Assembly (NCBI RefSeq): GCF_022376445.1
Contig: NW_025954982.1
Coordinates: 407,165 to 471,164, forward strand
Reading direction: 5' to 3'
Source of the DNA: Fomitopsis serialis
Lineage: Eukaryota > Basidiomycota > Agaricomycetes > Polyporales > Fomitopsidaceae
DNA: 64,000 nt
Positions 1 through 10,787 of the stretch are shown piece by piece (position 1 is the stretch's first letter; the number at the start of each line of letters is the position of its first letter). The translations under genes and the position numbers were made by a program. The notes under the pieces were generated by a model. It was not told where the DNA came from and did not search any database. It saw nothing but the letters and a program-made list of their open reading frames with translations.

Positions 1-970
1 GAGATCTTGTACTTCCGGCCTTCCTGCGATGGATTGGCGGCTTCGATGGAGGAAACGTTATGTCCCAAAATATATGCTGCACCGCTGACTGCGGCTGTAC
101 GGCAGAAACCCTGTGCGATCTCGCCGAGGCCGCCGTAATGGCCAACGAGGAAGGGTGAAGGTCCGTAGCGGCCTGTCGAACGGAGATACTTCCGGATGCG
201 CTGCAATGAGGGTAGAGTCGAATCTGGTGGATGTCAGACCTGATTCATGCGGATCAGGCGGTATGGACGCTCACCTACGGCGGAGACACAGAAGGCTAGT
301 GCGTATGCGATAGCAGCTGCAGTCTGCCCGTCAAGAGAGAAGACCTCGCGCAGGAAATCCGTGAAAGGAGCCTCCTCTTTGCCCTCAAGTTCTTTCTTGC
401 CCTCGAAGTCACCGGCAGCAAACATCAAGTATCGCATTAACCTCCGCTTGTCCAGTAGAGAGAGCTCCTTGTTCTTGAAGACATCCTCTTTGCTCCCCGG
501 GACAGGCTTGACGGTGCCAGGTCCGGTGTAGATGGCGACCTTCTCAAGCAGCTTGAATCCGCCATACCGCGAGACACCAGACGCGATGAGCAAGTCAATT
601 AGCGGACCAACAGAGGGAATGATTGTCGGTGACAAAGATATTGAATATTGACGAGACTGAGGCAATGACGAGCCCGACCGCGAGATGGACGTGAACTTGG
701 TGCGCTGCGCGGAGACGTACGAGGAACTGGACGGTCCCGCGGCTGCCCGTTCGTCTGCCCAGCTGACGAGCTCGTCGATGGTCAAGGATGCATCGTCTCC
801 ACCGTAGTACGTGTTGATGTCAATATGTGCAACCTTGTAACCTGCCTTGGAAAGTGCGCTGAGATGGCCGCTTCAGATAGTCGGTCTCGGGACACATGCA
901 GGCACGGTGCTCACGCAGCTGCAATTGATTCAGTCAGTCCGCTGCCAAGCATCACAGCATCGACATCCAT
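1..970 (-). CDS. MRS6: Rab escort protein (Rab geranylgeranyltransferase component A), C-terminus off the left edge
   Basis: Presents newly made Rab GTPases to the type II geranylgeranyltransferase in the cytosol. The start at 968-970 gives MDVDAVMLGSGLTESIAA, the dinucleotide-binding-like GxG motif at the N-terminus of the GDI/REP family. Exon 1 is 970-915. After an intron (914-859) exon 2 (858-275) continues with HIDINTYYGG, SGVSRYGGFKLLE and the REP-type segment DVFKNKELSLLDKRRLM. After a second intron (274-201) exon 3 reads YGPSPFLVGHYGGLGEIAQG, a hallmark of this superfamily. The acidic KKELEGKEEAPF stretch before the substrate-binding part suits REP better than GDI. The gene is truncated at base 1, so the C-terminal third is missing. 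No frameshift seen. Rab GDI is the alternative; the KELSLLDKR segment argues for REP. Confidence 0.9.
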
Positions 971-1288
971 TGTTCTGAGTACCAGAAGGTAACGTTTCTG
1001 AGCAGATTGACAATAATTTGAAGAGTTTGCCTGGCAAGAACTCGAGTTCGTGAAGGTAGCAGTTCAAGCACAAGCAAGTACTTACTGCGGTCGACTTCCC
1101 TTGTCTGTCAGACTTCTCTCAGGTAGTGTAAGAAGCGCCCAAAGGCGATCATGAAGAGGCGCCCGGCAAGTACCGTGATTCCGAAGCTCCGTGCATTTTG
1201 GGAAATTTTCTGTTTTCCTCCTTGGACTTATCCCATTCATCCCGTCTGCCTTCCCTCCATCCTCCTTCTCCTAACCTCCTCCTCCGAC
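971..1288. other. divergent intergenic region between MRS6 and the nucleolin-like gene
   Basis: About 320 bases between two head-to-head start codons, so it should hold both promoters. The part next to the + strand gene is a pyrimidine-rich leader (tccctccatcctccttctcc), common just upstream of start codons in fungi. No convincing TATA box or other gene seen. Confidence 0.5.
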
Positions 1289-3204
1289 ATGGGCAAATCA
1301 GACAAGAAGGTAGACAAAAAGGCCGAAAAGAAGGCCGCTAAGAGCGCCGCCAAGTCCCCTGCGAAGGAGACAGCCCCTGCGAAGACTAAGCCCATGTCGT
1401 CGAAGGAAATTCTGGCGAAGGCAAACGTACGTTGTTCGGGATGGTCTATCGTCGAGTACTAACATCGGACTTCAGTCCAAAGCAAAGCTTTCAAAGAAGG
1501 ACGAGAGCAGTGACGAGTCGGAGAGCGACTCCGAGGACGAGAAGCCGGCACCAAAGGCTAACGGCAAGCAGGTATGTTGTGCAGTACCCCTAGCGATATT
1601 CTTCATTGCACTGCTCACAAAATACCACCAGGCTGTTAAGGCTGGTTCATCCTCGACTGAATCCAGTGACGAGTCGTCGCCTGTGGTCGAGACACCTAAG
1701 AAGGTGAATGTCAAGGTAAATACCAGCTCTCTGCCTCGCGTTCTCAGCTGATGTTTACTTAGGCGAAGTCGGCCCCTGCTGCCAAGTCGACTCCTGCAAA
1801 GGCTAACGGGAAGGTCAAGAAGCCTCCCTCCAGCGAAAGCGAGAGCGAGAGCGAATCTGAGGATGAAAAGCCTAAGGTTGCACAACTGAAGGCGACGCCC
1901 AAGAAGGCGGCATCGTCCTCGAGTGAAAGCGAGAGCAGCTCCGAGGATGAGCTACCGAAAAAAGCGTCGAAACAGGTGGTACCGACTCCCGCAAAGACCG
2001 CTACACCCGCAAAAGCACCGGCCAAGGCTGACTCTTCGAGCTCAGAGGAGAGCGACAGCAGTTCCGATGAGGAAGCGCCTAAGACGACGGGGCAACAAAA
2101 GGCTGCACAGGCCAAGACTACACCTGCTAAGAAGCAGGACTCCGACGAGGACAGCTCCGACGAGAGTTCTGAGGATGAGGATGCTGAGATGGCGGACGAG
2201 ACGGCTAAGTCCTCGAAGGGTATGTAACAAGCAAGTTTTCCACCATGGTCTTTCTCACACCCTTTAGCTTCAGGGAAGCGCAAGGCGGATGACGATTCCT
2301 CCGCCCCTGCGAAAAAGGCCAAGGTGGCCAGTGGCGGTGCAGCCACCACTGACGACTCCGAGCCGACCAAGGCGATCTTCGTCGGGAGGCTCTCCTGGAA
2401 CGTCGACAATGACTGGCTCGCGCAAGAGTTCGCCGAGTGCGGCGAGGTCGTCGAAGCGCGGGTGCAGATGGACCGCAACACGGGCAAGTCGCGCGGTTTC
2501 GGCTACGTGACGTTTGCCACGGAGGAGGCTGTAGAGGCCGCGATCAAGCTGAACGGCAAGGAGATCGACGGGCGCCCAGTCAACATCGACAAGAGCCAAC
2601 CGAAGCCGGCCGGTGAGCGGCGCGAGAGCCGCGCCAAGGTCTTCGGTGACAGTCAGAGCGCGCCGTCCGCGACACTCTTCGTCGGTAACCTCAGCTGGGA
2701 CGCCACGGAGGATGCGCTCTGGGAGACGTTCAGCGATTATGGCGAGGTGAAGAGTGTGCGCGTGCCGACGGACCGGGAGTCCGGTAAGCCGAAGGGCTTT
2801 GGTTACGTCGAGTTCTCCGACGTCGACTCGGCAACGAAGGCGTTCGAGGGCGCGTCGGGTGCGGAGATCGCGGGTCGGGCGATCCGCCTGGACTACTCAC
2901 AACCGAGGGATTCCAATGGCGGTGGAGGCCGGGGTTTCGGCGGTGGAGATAGGGGCGGTCGTGGAAGGGGCCGAGTGAGTTTCGACCTATCAATAACCCA
3001 TTTTCATAACTGACGCTCATCCAGGGCTTTGGTGGCGGATTCGGCGGCGGTGATCGTGGTGGTCGCGGACGTGGTGGAGGTCGTGGGCGCGGTGGCGACC
3101 GTGGGCGTGGTGGCGATCGGGGTCGCGGACGCGGTGGTGGCAGAGGCTTCTCTCGCAACGGTGCCATCGCACACTCTGCAGGTACCAAGGTTACCTTCGA
3201 CTGA
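1289..3204 (+). CDS. nucleolin-like nucleolar protein (Gar2/Nsr1 type): acidic-serine repeats, two RRMs, RGG tail
   Basis: Likely a nucleolar pre-rRNA-processing protein. Exons by splice consensus are 1289-1426, 1476-1571, 1632-1715, 1763-2219, 2274-2974 and 3025-3204, giving 551 residues. The N-terminus is Lys/Ala-rich (KAEKKAAKSAAKSPAKE) and is followed by repeated acidic serine blocks (SSSEESDSSSDEE), likely casein kinase II targets. After the basic segment GKRKADDDS come two RRMs, with RNP2/RNP1 pairs KAIFVGRLSW / KSRGFGYVTF and ATLFVGNLSW / KPKGFGYVEF. The C-terminus is an RGG box (GGDRGGRGRGGG) ending in TKVTFD and a TGA stop. This order is that of yeast Nsr1 and fission yeast Gar2. The intron before the RRM exon has two possible acceptors six bases apart (2266-2267 and 2272-2273). 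Frame is intact. Confidence 0.92.
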
Positions 3205-3612
3205 TCCATGCATTATTAGACAGACCCCATTGTATGCTTATGCTTTTCGTCTCGACTGGTTGGTTTATCCTACGTATGCCGCAGATTCTTCCTTCTTACG
3301 ATTGTCTTACGATCACGATACTCGTTGATCAAATACTGCTACTTTGTTGGAGAGCTACGGTGACAGACATGACATGCAACAGAACAGAGCATTATAAACA
3401 GAAGCGTAAGTTAGGCGGTAGGGGAATGGACATTCTGATGGGGGTATTAAAAGCAAAACAAGCAATTCAGTTGAGAATGTGTGGATGCCACTGCCGCGCA
3501 ATAAGAAGATAAGAATAGGCAAGATAACGAGAGTGTTGCCAATGTTCTCGGGGAGCCGGAGAAGTTGGAGAACAGCTGGAAGATGGAAAGAGAGATGAAC
3601 TGAAGAGATCGT
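3205..3612. other. convergent 3' intergenic region
   Basis: About 400 bases between the stop codons of the nucleolin-like gene and Ric8. It must hold both 3' UTRs and poly(A) signals; AT-rich patches occur near 3320-3420. No coding signal recognised. Confidence 0.5.
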
Positions 3613-5780
3613 TCAGCCTAGGCGACCCTCTTGAGCTGCCCTGCGTATCGGATTTTGATTTGGTTGAAGGGCCCCGCTCCTCTCGAGACGGTCGAATAGG
3701 ACGAACAACTTCTCTGCCTCGCGCTCCTTTTCTTCATCGGTCATCTCGATTTCCGGCCTGTCTTCCTCTGCGATACCAGTGATCGGGTTGATGGGCACGC
3801 CCGTCTGTGTTATCTGCGGGACAGGAGCGTTGGACGGCCGTGAGGGCTGGCCGGTGATGCCTTTGTGGAAGAGGAAGCCTGCGACGTTACCGTACCCGAC
3901 GTACGACGCAAGCAGACTCGCTAAAGCGTACATCGTTTGAGAGGCACTGACAAAATCAAAGAAAATCACGTACCGTCGAAGTCGCAGATCGAGTAGAGCA
4001 TCTCACCAGTAGCCGACTTCAGGCGCGTATGATGCACACTCGCGAGTAACCTCAAGCAGCGGCCTAAGAGGTCAGGGCGTCCTTCGAGCGGTGTCGTGCG
4101 ATCGAGGTCAGGGGGCAACACCCACTCGCGCATGCGCGCCCGTGAACCTTCGTCCGCCGTGCACAGCTTGTTGACGAGCAGGACGAGCGGCACAAGCACG
4201 TCGTCCAAGTTGGCATTTCCCTCCGCCCGACACTTTTCGCGCACCCTCATGTCGTCGGGATCAATGCTTCCCGGAAGGTAGTGCGAGAGCGACACGTCGA
4301 GCAGGTCATATACGCGAAGGAGTACGTCCACAGGCGCTGACGGAGAGGGTGAGGTAGAGCGAGAGAGCGAGAGCGATCGCCGGCCGGCACTAAGCTTAGA
4401 GATCGCGCGGTCGAAAGCGCTATACTTCGCGTCCTTAGAGGGCCCGAGCGTCGGCGAGCCGCTCGCGCTTGCACTCGCGCTTTGCGGAGGAGAACCGAAG
4501 GGTGACTCGCGACTCTTAGGAGAGCGCGGAGTGCCGCTGCGACTCGATTGGAGCCACTTCGGATGAAGGGAGGGCGTGACGGGGATGGTGATGAGTGAGT
4601 GGATAATGTGTGTCATCGGGGGTACGAGCGGCGAGGGGAAGGAGGGTGGGAGGGCGTTAAAGGATCGGAGAAGGGGAGGAAGGATGCTGCACATGTATCA
4701 GTACAAAGTGTGTCATCCTCAAATACATACAAACGTACCCGTCGAGGCGTTCATTCCAACAGTCGCCCATGATCTTAGCCTCATCCTCAGACCTGTTCAT
4801 TATCTCCTCGGAGTCGTTTGCAATCTGGCCCACAAATGGTAAACTTTCATGTCCAATTCCACGCCGTGTTCAGCACGCACCTTGGGATAGTGTAACAACA
4901 GATTAAACGTAAACTTGAGTAAGTCGGTCATCGCCTCTCGTGATAGCTTCGTGCTAGTCTGGATGCTCCTCGACAGGCAGTCCAGCTTCACGCCAATTAT
5001 TTCGATGATATTACCCGGGTGCCCGGGCGGCTTCGTCTCAACGAGCGCACGGATGAAGTTGGCGGAAGACGCCATCGACACCGTGGATAGAAAAAGGATT
5101 CGCGAAGCGAGGAAGATACGTTCCGCGTTCGTGCTTTTCTGTTGTGAGAACGAATGAGTTGGCAAAGCGATCTGGCAACCCATCTCAAACGCACTTCAAG
5201 CAGCTCAACTGCGGCATCCCCGCCGCCGACATCGCTCCGTATGTAGGTATCTCGCGCGTAACTGATCAATAACATGGCATTCGCGATGCACCGTAGTGCC
5301 TCGTTCGACGCGTCTGCATCATCTTTGAAAGAGCGAGAGAGCGCAAGGAGCGTCGAAAGGTTGGCGGACGTAGCGATGACTTCCGAGCCTGCGGGTTCCT
5401 TGCCCAGTATCTTCACAGCTAACAAGGCAGGGAAGGCGTCTGGGGAAGTACATTAGACTTTCCTCACGTACAGAGATGCGGCCCCCGCTCCTCGTGTATA
5501 TCGCTCGGTTAGACACTCACCTTTGGCCGTCAACCTGCTCTTCTTCCCATTTCCGGAACCACACTTCGTTAGATCGTCTAGAATTGTCTGTACAAGCGTC
5601 TTGCGCGTCCCGGGATCGATCTGCGAAGGGTATGCTAGTCGAGAAAGAAATTCAATTGCTGCTAGCGGATGGAGGCAGGGCCACGCGCATACCGTCCGTT
5701 ATCGACTGGAGAACAGACGCCACCTCCGGCCGCAGCGAGGAGGACGAGAGCGCAGAGTAGGCACCGAGGAAATTGGACAT
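3613..5780 (-). CDS. RIC8: Ric8/synembryn, G-alpha chaperone and guanine nucleotide exchange factor
   Basis: Ric8 folds and activates heterotrimeric G-alpha subunits. The start at 5778-5780 gives MSNFLGAYSALSSSSLRPEV. The protein is an armadillo-type helical repeat. Recognisable pieces in order: ALRCIANAMLLI, then MASSANFIRALVETKPPGHP, LLKFTFNLLLHYPK, LPPLLRSFNALPPSFPSP, a low-complexity Ser/Pro loop (RSLSLSRSTSPSPSAP), VLVPLVLLVNKLCTADEGSR, LPPDLDRTTPLEGRPDLL, VGYGNVAGFLFHKGI and the acidic tail EMTDEEKEREAEKLFVLFDR. At least six exons; all junctions I tested are GT-AG and in frame, for example the intron just before SLLASYVGYG. The stop is at 3613-3615. Its promoter side faces the Helitron, whose left end must lie within about 0.9 kb of this start codon. 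Confidence 0.88.
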
Positions 5781-6673
5781 CGGCAGTAGCTTGACAGCAG
5801 CTAGCGTAAACGGAAGGCGTGAAAGCGTAAGCTCGCGCCGTCGTACTTCTAGCGCAAGTATTTAATTTCGAAAGAAGCAGGCGAGCTCGAGGTGAGTTTC
5901 TCCGCAGATCTTCGAAAGCACAAGCCGGGCGTATTCTTGATCGTCGCGCGTGGGAGCAGCGTATTAGGGCGAAAAGAGAGCACGGAGGTCGTCAGAATAG
6001 AGAAAAATGGGAAGGGTATGAAGTGGTCGGCATGAACGTTGAGACCAAGCTGAGACTGGCGGCAGACAACCGCAGGCGCTCATGATATTACTCGTATACT
6101 AAAGCAGATCCGGTGAATTCGTTTGCACCTGTTTGGCCCAGCGCTTCTGTCTACGTCTGTGGCTGAGTAAAACTCGATGTGGCCACTGGTCGATGCGCAG
6201 TTATGCGTCGTTATGCGTCGTTATGCGCCATTAGCCATTACCAAGGTGCACTACTCTCTGTCTTTTTTCTGTGTTTACCATCGCTACCAATTGACTGTAA
6301 GTCTGCGGAAGCGCGACACATCCCGACTGCCTTCCGAATACAGCAACTGGCTCTGCTTTGTAACACTACCGCCCTCCGACTCGCTTCCAATCAAGTCGTA
6401 GTCCCCGCCCGCTCAGCGCATGGCCACATGCTGTGTTGCAGGACGCGCATTTCCTTCCCCCCTCTGCGTCTGTACCTCCTGTCTGTTGTGCGCATGACAC
6501 TGTCATGCATTCTCAGTGCCTCTACCCCTGTCTTCGTTATTGTCTCCCAAAACGGTAAGGCTGCCTGTTGTCTTTGTGTCGATCAGATCTAACGGCTTAT
6601 TGTTATGCGTTCGACTGTATTTCTGCCCGCTGCCTGCCCGCCGTTTTTGACGTGCTGTCCCGCAACTCCCGCG
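5781..6673. other. Ric8 upstream region and left end of the Helitron
   Basis: About 890 bases between the Ric8 start codon and the first Helitron gene. The left part should carry the Ric8 promoter. The right part, with a short tandem repeat at 6201-6228, is most likely already Helitron. The Helitron 5' terminus (a TC dinucleotide after an A) cannot be placed from sequence alone because the expected signal is only two bases long. Open frames here (6179-6592) have no recognisable similarity and look like chance. Confidence 0.45.
6201..6228. repeat. short tandem repeat, 10-base unit ttatgcgtcg, about 2.8 copies
   Basis: Two exact copies of ttatgcgtcg (6201-6210, 6211-6220) and a partial third (ttatgcgc). 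A degenerate copy (cgatgcgcag) precedes them. It lies near the presumed left end of the Helitron and could be part of its terminal region. Confidence 0.8.
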
Positions 6674-7757
6674 ATGACCAACCTTCTTCTCTTCGGCTTT
6701 CTAGCCCTCACCAACGGCCGTCGTTCATCAAGCGCTAACCGCCAACGCGGTACTTCGACGTTCCACAACTACTACGCCACCTTGATCGAATGCTCGAATG
6801 GCAGCGACATTCCGGCTGAGCTGCGCGTGTACAGCCCTCCAAACGACACTGTCTTACCTGACAGCACTATTGCTTACGTCATCGCGCGTGCCTATTGCCC
6901 TTCTGCCGGCATGGCTTTGCTTGATGCTATCCAGCTCACACCTTTCTACGGCGATCCATCTCTCGGGGACGAATACGATGACAGTGTTCCGTCCTTCCCG
7001 CCCACCATCATCGGCATCGGAACGGTTGCGTCCACGCCTGATGTCCTTGCAGACGGCAAATCAAAGTCATTCCCTGTTGTCGCCCATGAGCGCGTGCGCG
7101 ACGAAAGTAAAACGTCTACTATTCAGTAAGTGTAATTACAGCACAGTCTCTTCGCACTTTCATCAAATCTCCCACTTAGGTGCATATACGACGCTTCGCC
7201 CCGATGGGTTACCGTTCCTGCTCCTGCCCCCAACTCTACCGTATCTTTCCTCGGCCGATGCTCGCGCGTGCGTTCAGATGGCGTGTTGGGTGTCGACCTT
7301 GAGCTCATTTCTTTCAACGTCGGCCCCTCTCCTGTTGCTGTCGGAGGTGGCACTCTACCCGGAGGCAGTCGATCGTCGACTGCTAACACTCCTCAAACTC
7401 CGCGCAGTCGCAGACGTCGCGGCAACGTTCACTCGGCATCGCCGCAGGCTGCTCGGGTGACCGCCAATGTATCACCATCTGCGTGCGTCACTTCTTACTT
7501 CCTCTGCCATCCTTTTCTGATCTGCATGCTGTAGTTCATCGTCGACGTCTCCCACGGCAAACCATCGTTCGACCTCTTCGCTTACTGCCGACAACTCTAG
7601 TGCAGTTGCACTTGAGTTACCTCTCCCTGTCGATCTCCGTGAAATGTCTCCTCTCACGGAAGCCCCTGCGGATGAAATCAATGGTAATGTGCCTGAAGCG
7701 GATGCAGAAGACTCTCCTTCTCAGCGGAAGGGGAAGAAACGCGCCCGCGCTGCCTGA
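6674..7757 (+). CDS. Helitron-borne protein with OB-fold-like features (candidate RPA-like single-strand DNA-binding protein)
   Basis: Three exons with consensus splice sites (6674-7125, 7180-7482, 7535-7757) join in frame to 325 residues. An upstream in-frame ATG at 6605 would add 23. The N-terminal half (FHNYYATLIECSNGSD, TIAYVIARAYCPSAGMA, FPPTIIGIGTV, SFPVVAHERVRDESKTST) and the next segment (STVSFLGRCSRVRSDGVLG, DLELISFNVGP) alternate short hydrophobic strands with turns, as in OB folds. The final 100 residues are Ser/Pro-rich and disordered, ending in a basic nuclear-localisation-like QRKGKKRARAA and TGA. Plant and animal Helitrons are known to carry RPA-like ssDNA-binding genes beside Rep/Hel, and the position fits that role. 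The OB-fold assignment is my inference from pattern; no canonical RPA motif or zinc ribbon is seen. The intact, properly spliced frame suggests it is functional. Confidence 0.55.
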
Positions 7758-7976
7758 CGTTCATGTCGTACGTTGATCATTGGCTTTTCTTTGTTCTATT
7801 CGCCTGACGTCAGAATGTACAGCCAGTATGCATCAGTCTTCGTACTTATATCACCTGTGGCCGTGTTGAATGTACTGTATTGCGATATGTATTTTTATGT
7901 TCATGCATGAGCGCGTTCGACCTTGCTATTCCCTGCTGGACCTTGCGCAGGGCGCATGTAGGCCAACAACGTTAGC
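7758..7976. other. non-coding spacer inside the Helitron
   Basis: About 220 AT-richer bases between the stop of the OB-fold-like gene and the next coding-like sequence. It would serve as 3' UTR and possibly as a promoter. No gene seen. Confidence 0.4.
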
Positions 7977-10530
7977 ATGGGAACTAGCCGCTGTCGCTGC
8001 GCACCACGCGTCACGCGTCACGCCCAACCCTGCGCAGCGCCAGCCTCTCCCAGTGCCGCCGTGATCGCCTTTCCCACTTACGGAGCAACGCCCGCCTGTG
8101 CGAGCACGGAGCTAGGGCTTCACCTTGGCTCCCCGGAGACAGGTGCTGACTCCCCGTGTCTTTGCTGGCTCGTTGGTCCTGACTGGTTCGGACACCATCT
8201 ATGTCCACCGCCGCTCCTTACATCTCGCACCTGCCCACTCCCGCGCCGCCCTCTTCACACCTTCGTCCATGTCGACGACGCCGCAGACGCAGTACCAGCC
8301 ATCGTCATCACCCGCCACCCACCGCCCACTATCGAGGTTATCGCCCCAGTGGCGTGTCCGTCTACGAGTACAACGAGCAGCTCGCAGAGGCCAACTTACA
8401 CGCTGCTGCCACCGTCGACTACCACAACCCATACACGTCATCTAGGCAGGCGCTTGCGCCTCAAGCCAACGTTCACTGCAGATGCGGCGCTCACGACATG
8501 TACCTCCCCGGAAGACGTGAAGTTCCCAACCCAGAAGGCCAACAAATCCTCCCCGCGCTCCTCGCAGCCTGACCTCCGTCTCAAGCCGTCTGCGTCCAGA
8601 CTCCATGCGCGAGCGTCAGCGTGCCCACGACATCCGATCGCCTGCGCAGCCACCGCCGACTCTGCGGCCATGGCAAGTCTGCACAGGGTGGCGAACAGGC
8701 CGGGAGTGCCCATGGTCAGGTCACGATGCTATACGACACTCCTGACCTGACAATACCATTATCTCACAATGAAACTTTATCTACCTTAGCTGCCCGGTGT
8801 GTCTCTGCCCACACGAGTTCTTCCCTCCTGACTATGCCCCCGGGCCATCTCTCGCCGAGCTCATCTCCGTCCACATCTCTTTCATCGCATCTCTCTCAGA
8901 CATCGTGATGCACAGCTCCTTATACGCTGGCCGTGTGTCCTTCTCTCACCGTACACCTCTTGACAACCCGTCTCGTCTCTATCTTCGGTCATGGCAAACA
9001 ATACTACTGTACTGTTTCTTTTTCTGTGGCATCATTCTGGTGTCCAACGCATCGTCCGTGGTACGCCATTCTATGCTGCATCGTGATGTACATTAACTCA
9101 TTTAATATTTGCTGTTGTACAATGATCGCCCTGTAGACACCGCTGATGTGAAGATTCTCTATGGCTCTCGCCGTATTTGTTCCTTGATCAATTCTGTCTG
9201 GGAAGATGGCATTTCCAATGTTGTCGTTCCCCTTGGTCATATGCTCGCGGTGCGTTGCCATCTCTGCCGATATCTGCAAATGTAGCTCATCTGGCCATGC
9301 AGGACAACTCAAACCGCTTCTCATATCGATTATCGCGTGCAGCATTGAAGTTGCGCGCACTATGGTTATGGCTTGAACTTCCCCCTCAACACAACACGGG
9401 TTCTCCACTACATGCACGTTATTGCATTTTTTTCATCATTCGTCACACCGATCCTGCGTTGCAACACGCCCCTATTCAGCTTTCTTACTTTATTCTTTGG
9501 TTCACATACCATTGCATTCAACACTACATCCTTTCTGATTACATGTTCAACCCTCGTGATTTCGCACGTCTCTTGCGCTGTTCATACTCCCTGACGCCGT
9601 CCCACTCCTATGGTGCTTTACTGTACAATCATGGGCTACGTTTTGCGTACGGCGACGCCTCCACTAACGCCCGTGAATGCCCTGCGCTGTTCCTCTCGCA
9701 GCGCTACGACTGCCCTTTGTCGACATGGCCTGCAGATGATGCCGAGATGCGCCTGCCATCAACTATCGACATGTGCTACCATAATGCAAGGTGAGTTGCA
9801 CGTACATTGGTGCTGTCCAGCGTGCTCATTCGTATTGGCTTTACATTAGTGCCCTACTTCAATGGTAGCCGCCGCTTCATCATTCTACTCTGACTATTCG
9901 TCCTCACGGTGGCCCCTGTGTGTATGTGCCACCAGTCGATCCTCGTGCCATCTACAATTATCTAGATCGTGTACTTTGTATCGTGCCGTAATGGTGTTAT
10001 GCCCATATGAGACTTCCGCTTTCTTATATTCATCTTGGCATTGATCTCGGGCATTGTCCACATCTGTACTTCATCTCCTTTGTCGGAGCGCACAGAACGC
10101 CTGCCCGACATTTAAAATATCTTATTATTCGTCAATGTCTACAGATCTTCGACTCACAGTCGCTCTCCGCGCACCATTGCAACAACAACTCTGCAATGTG
10201 CATCCTTCGCAATGCTGCTGCAGGCTGTACGTTCCATTCCCGCTCTGGCGAATGTTGCACTTCAGTACACTAACATTACCCGCCACATGTCATTGTTCAG
10301 TATTCGCCGCTCTGCGCAAATTAAACATCGCACGTCCGCGTACCCGCGCAACGCAAACTCTGCGTACAGAGCTGCCCGCGCACGCACTGCCGCTTGCAAC
10401 CGTCATTCACTGCGGTTACATCACGCACGAGATTCAGCATCGTGGCCCTACCCATATTACTATGCATGTTCAGCATGCCAGTGCCAGATGATAGACTCCA
10501 TTACAGTAACATGCCCCTGTTGGTAGTCGC
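7977..10530 (+). pseudogene. decayed or heavily interrupted third gene of the Helitron, function unknown
   Basis: No single frame spans this stretch, but protein-like fragments on the + strand follow one another. First comes a low-complexity Ser/Pro/Thr region (7977-8750). Then CPVCLCPHEFFPPDYAPGP near 8793 (a cysteine/histidine cluster that could bind zinc), SGVQRIVRGTPFYAAS near 9030, NDRPVDTADVKILYGSRRI near 9120, then SRAALKLRALWLWLELPP at about 9325, FNPRDFARLLRCSYSL near 9545 and RPHGGPCVYVPPVDPRAIYN near 9900. Two junctions look like real introns (9250-9302 and 9791-9849), but other neighbours sit in different frames with no usable splice site, notably near 9065-9115 and 9880-9895. I read this as a once-spliced gene now broken by frameshifts, or one I cannot splice. 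I do not recognise the family. The last part (10150-10530) may belong to the lost N-terminus of Rep/Hel. Confidence 0.4.
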
Positions 10531-10787
10531 CTCAGGCTCATGCTGTGCATCGTACTAACCTGTTATACTACTGCCTCTATGTGTAACCCTCTTCTATTGT
10601 CTCCGACTTCATACAACACCATCTGCCAAGCTGTACATCGCAGACACAGTCAACCATTCCCAGTCTAATCATCTATCTTCTCCATTGCACTCTCGTGTGT
10701 GCGTATCCTTCGAAATTGAATGCAGTCATCCATTGCCTGCAACTCCCTTGCTACGTAAGTATTCAACGGTCAATCTGACAAAGGTGC

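Noticed and set aside
1472..1885. Long Ser-rich antisense open frames over the nucleolin and eIF5B genes
   Set aside because: These are mirror images of Glu/Ser/Lys-rich codons on the coding strand, not genes.
6179..6592. Open frames upstream of the OB-fold-like gene
   Set aside because: They lack splice-consistent continuation, have no recognisable similarity, and differ in frame from gene 1.
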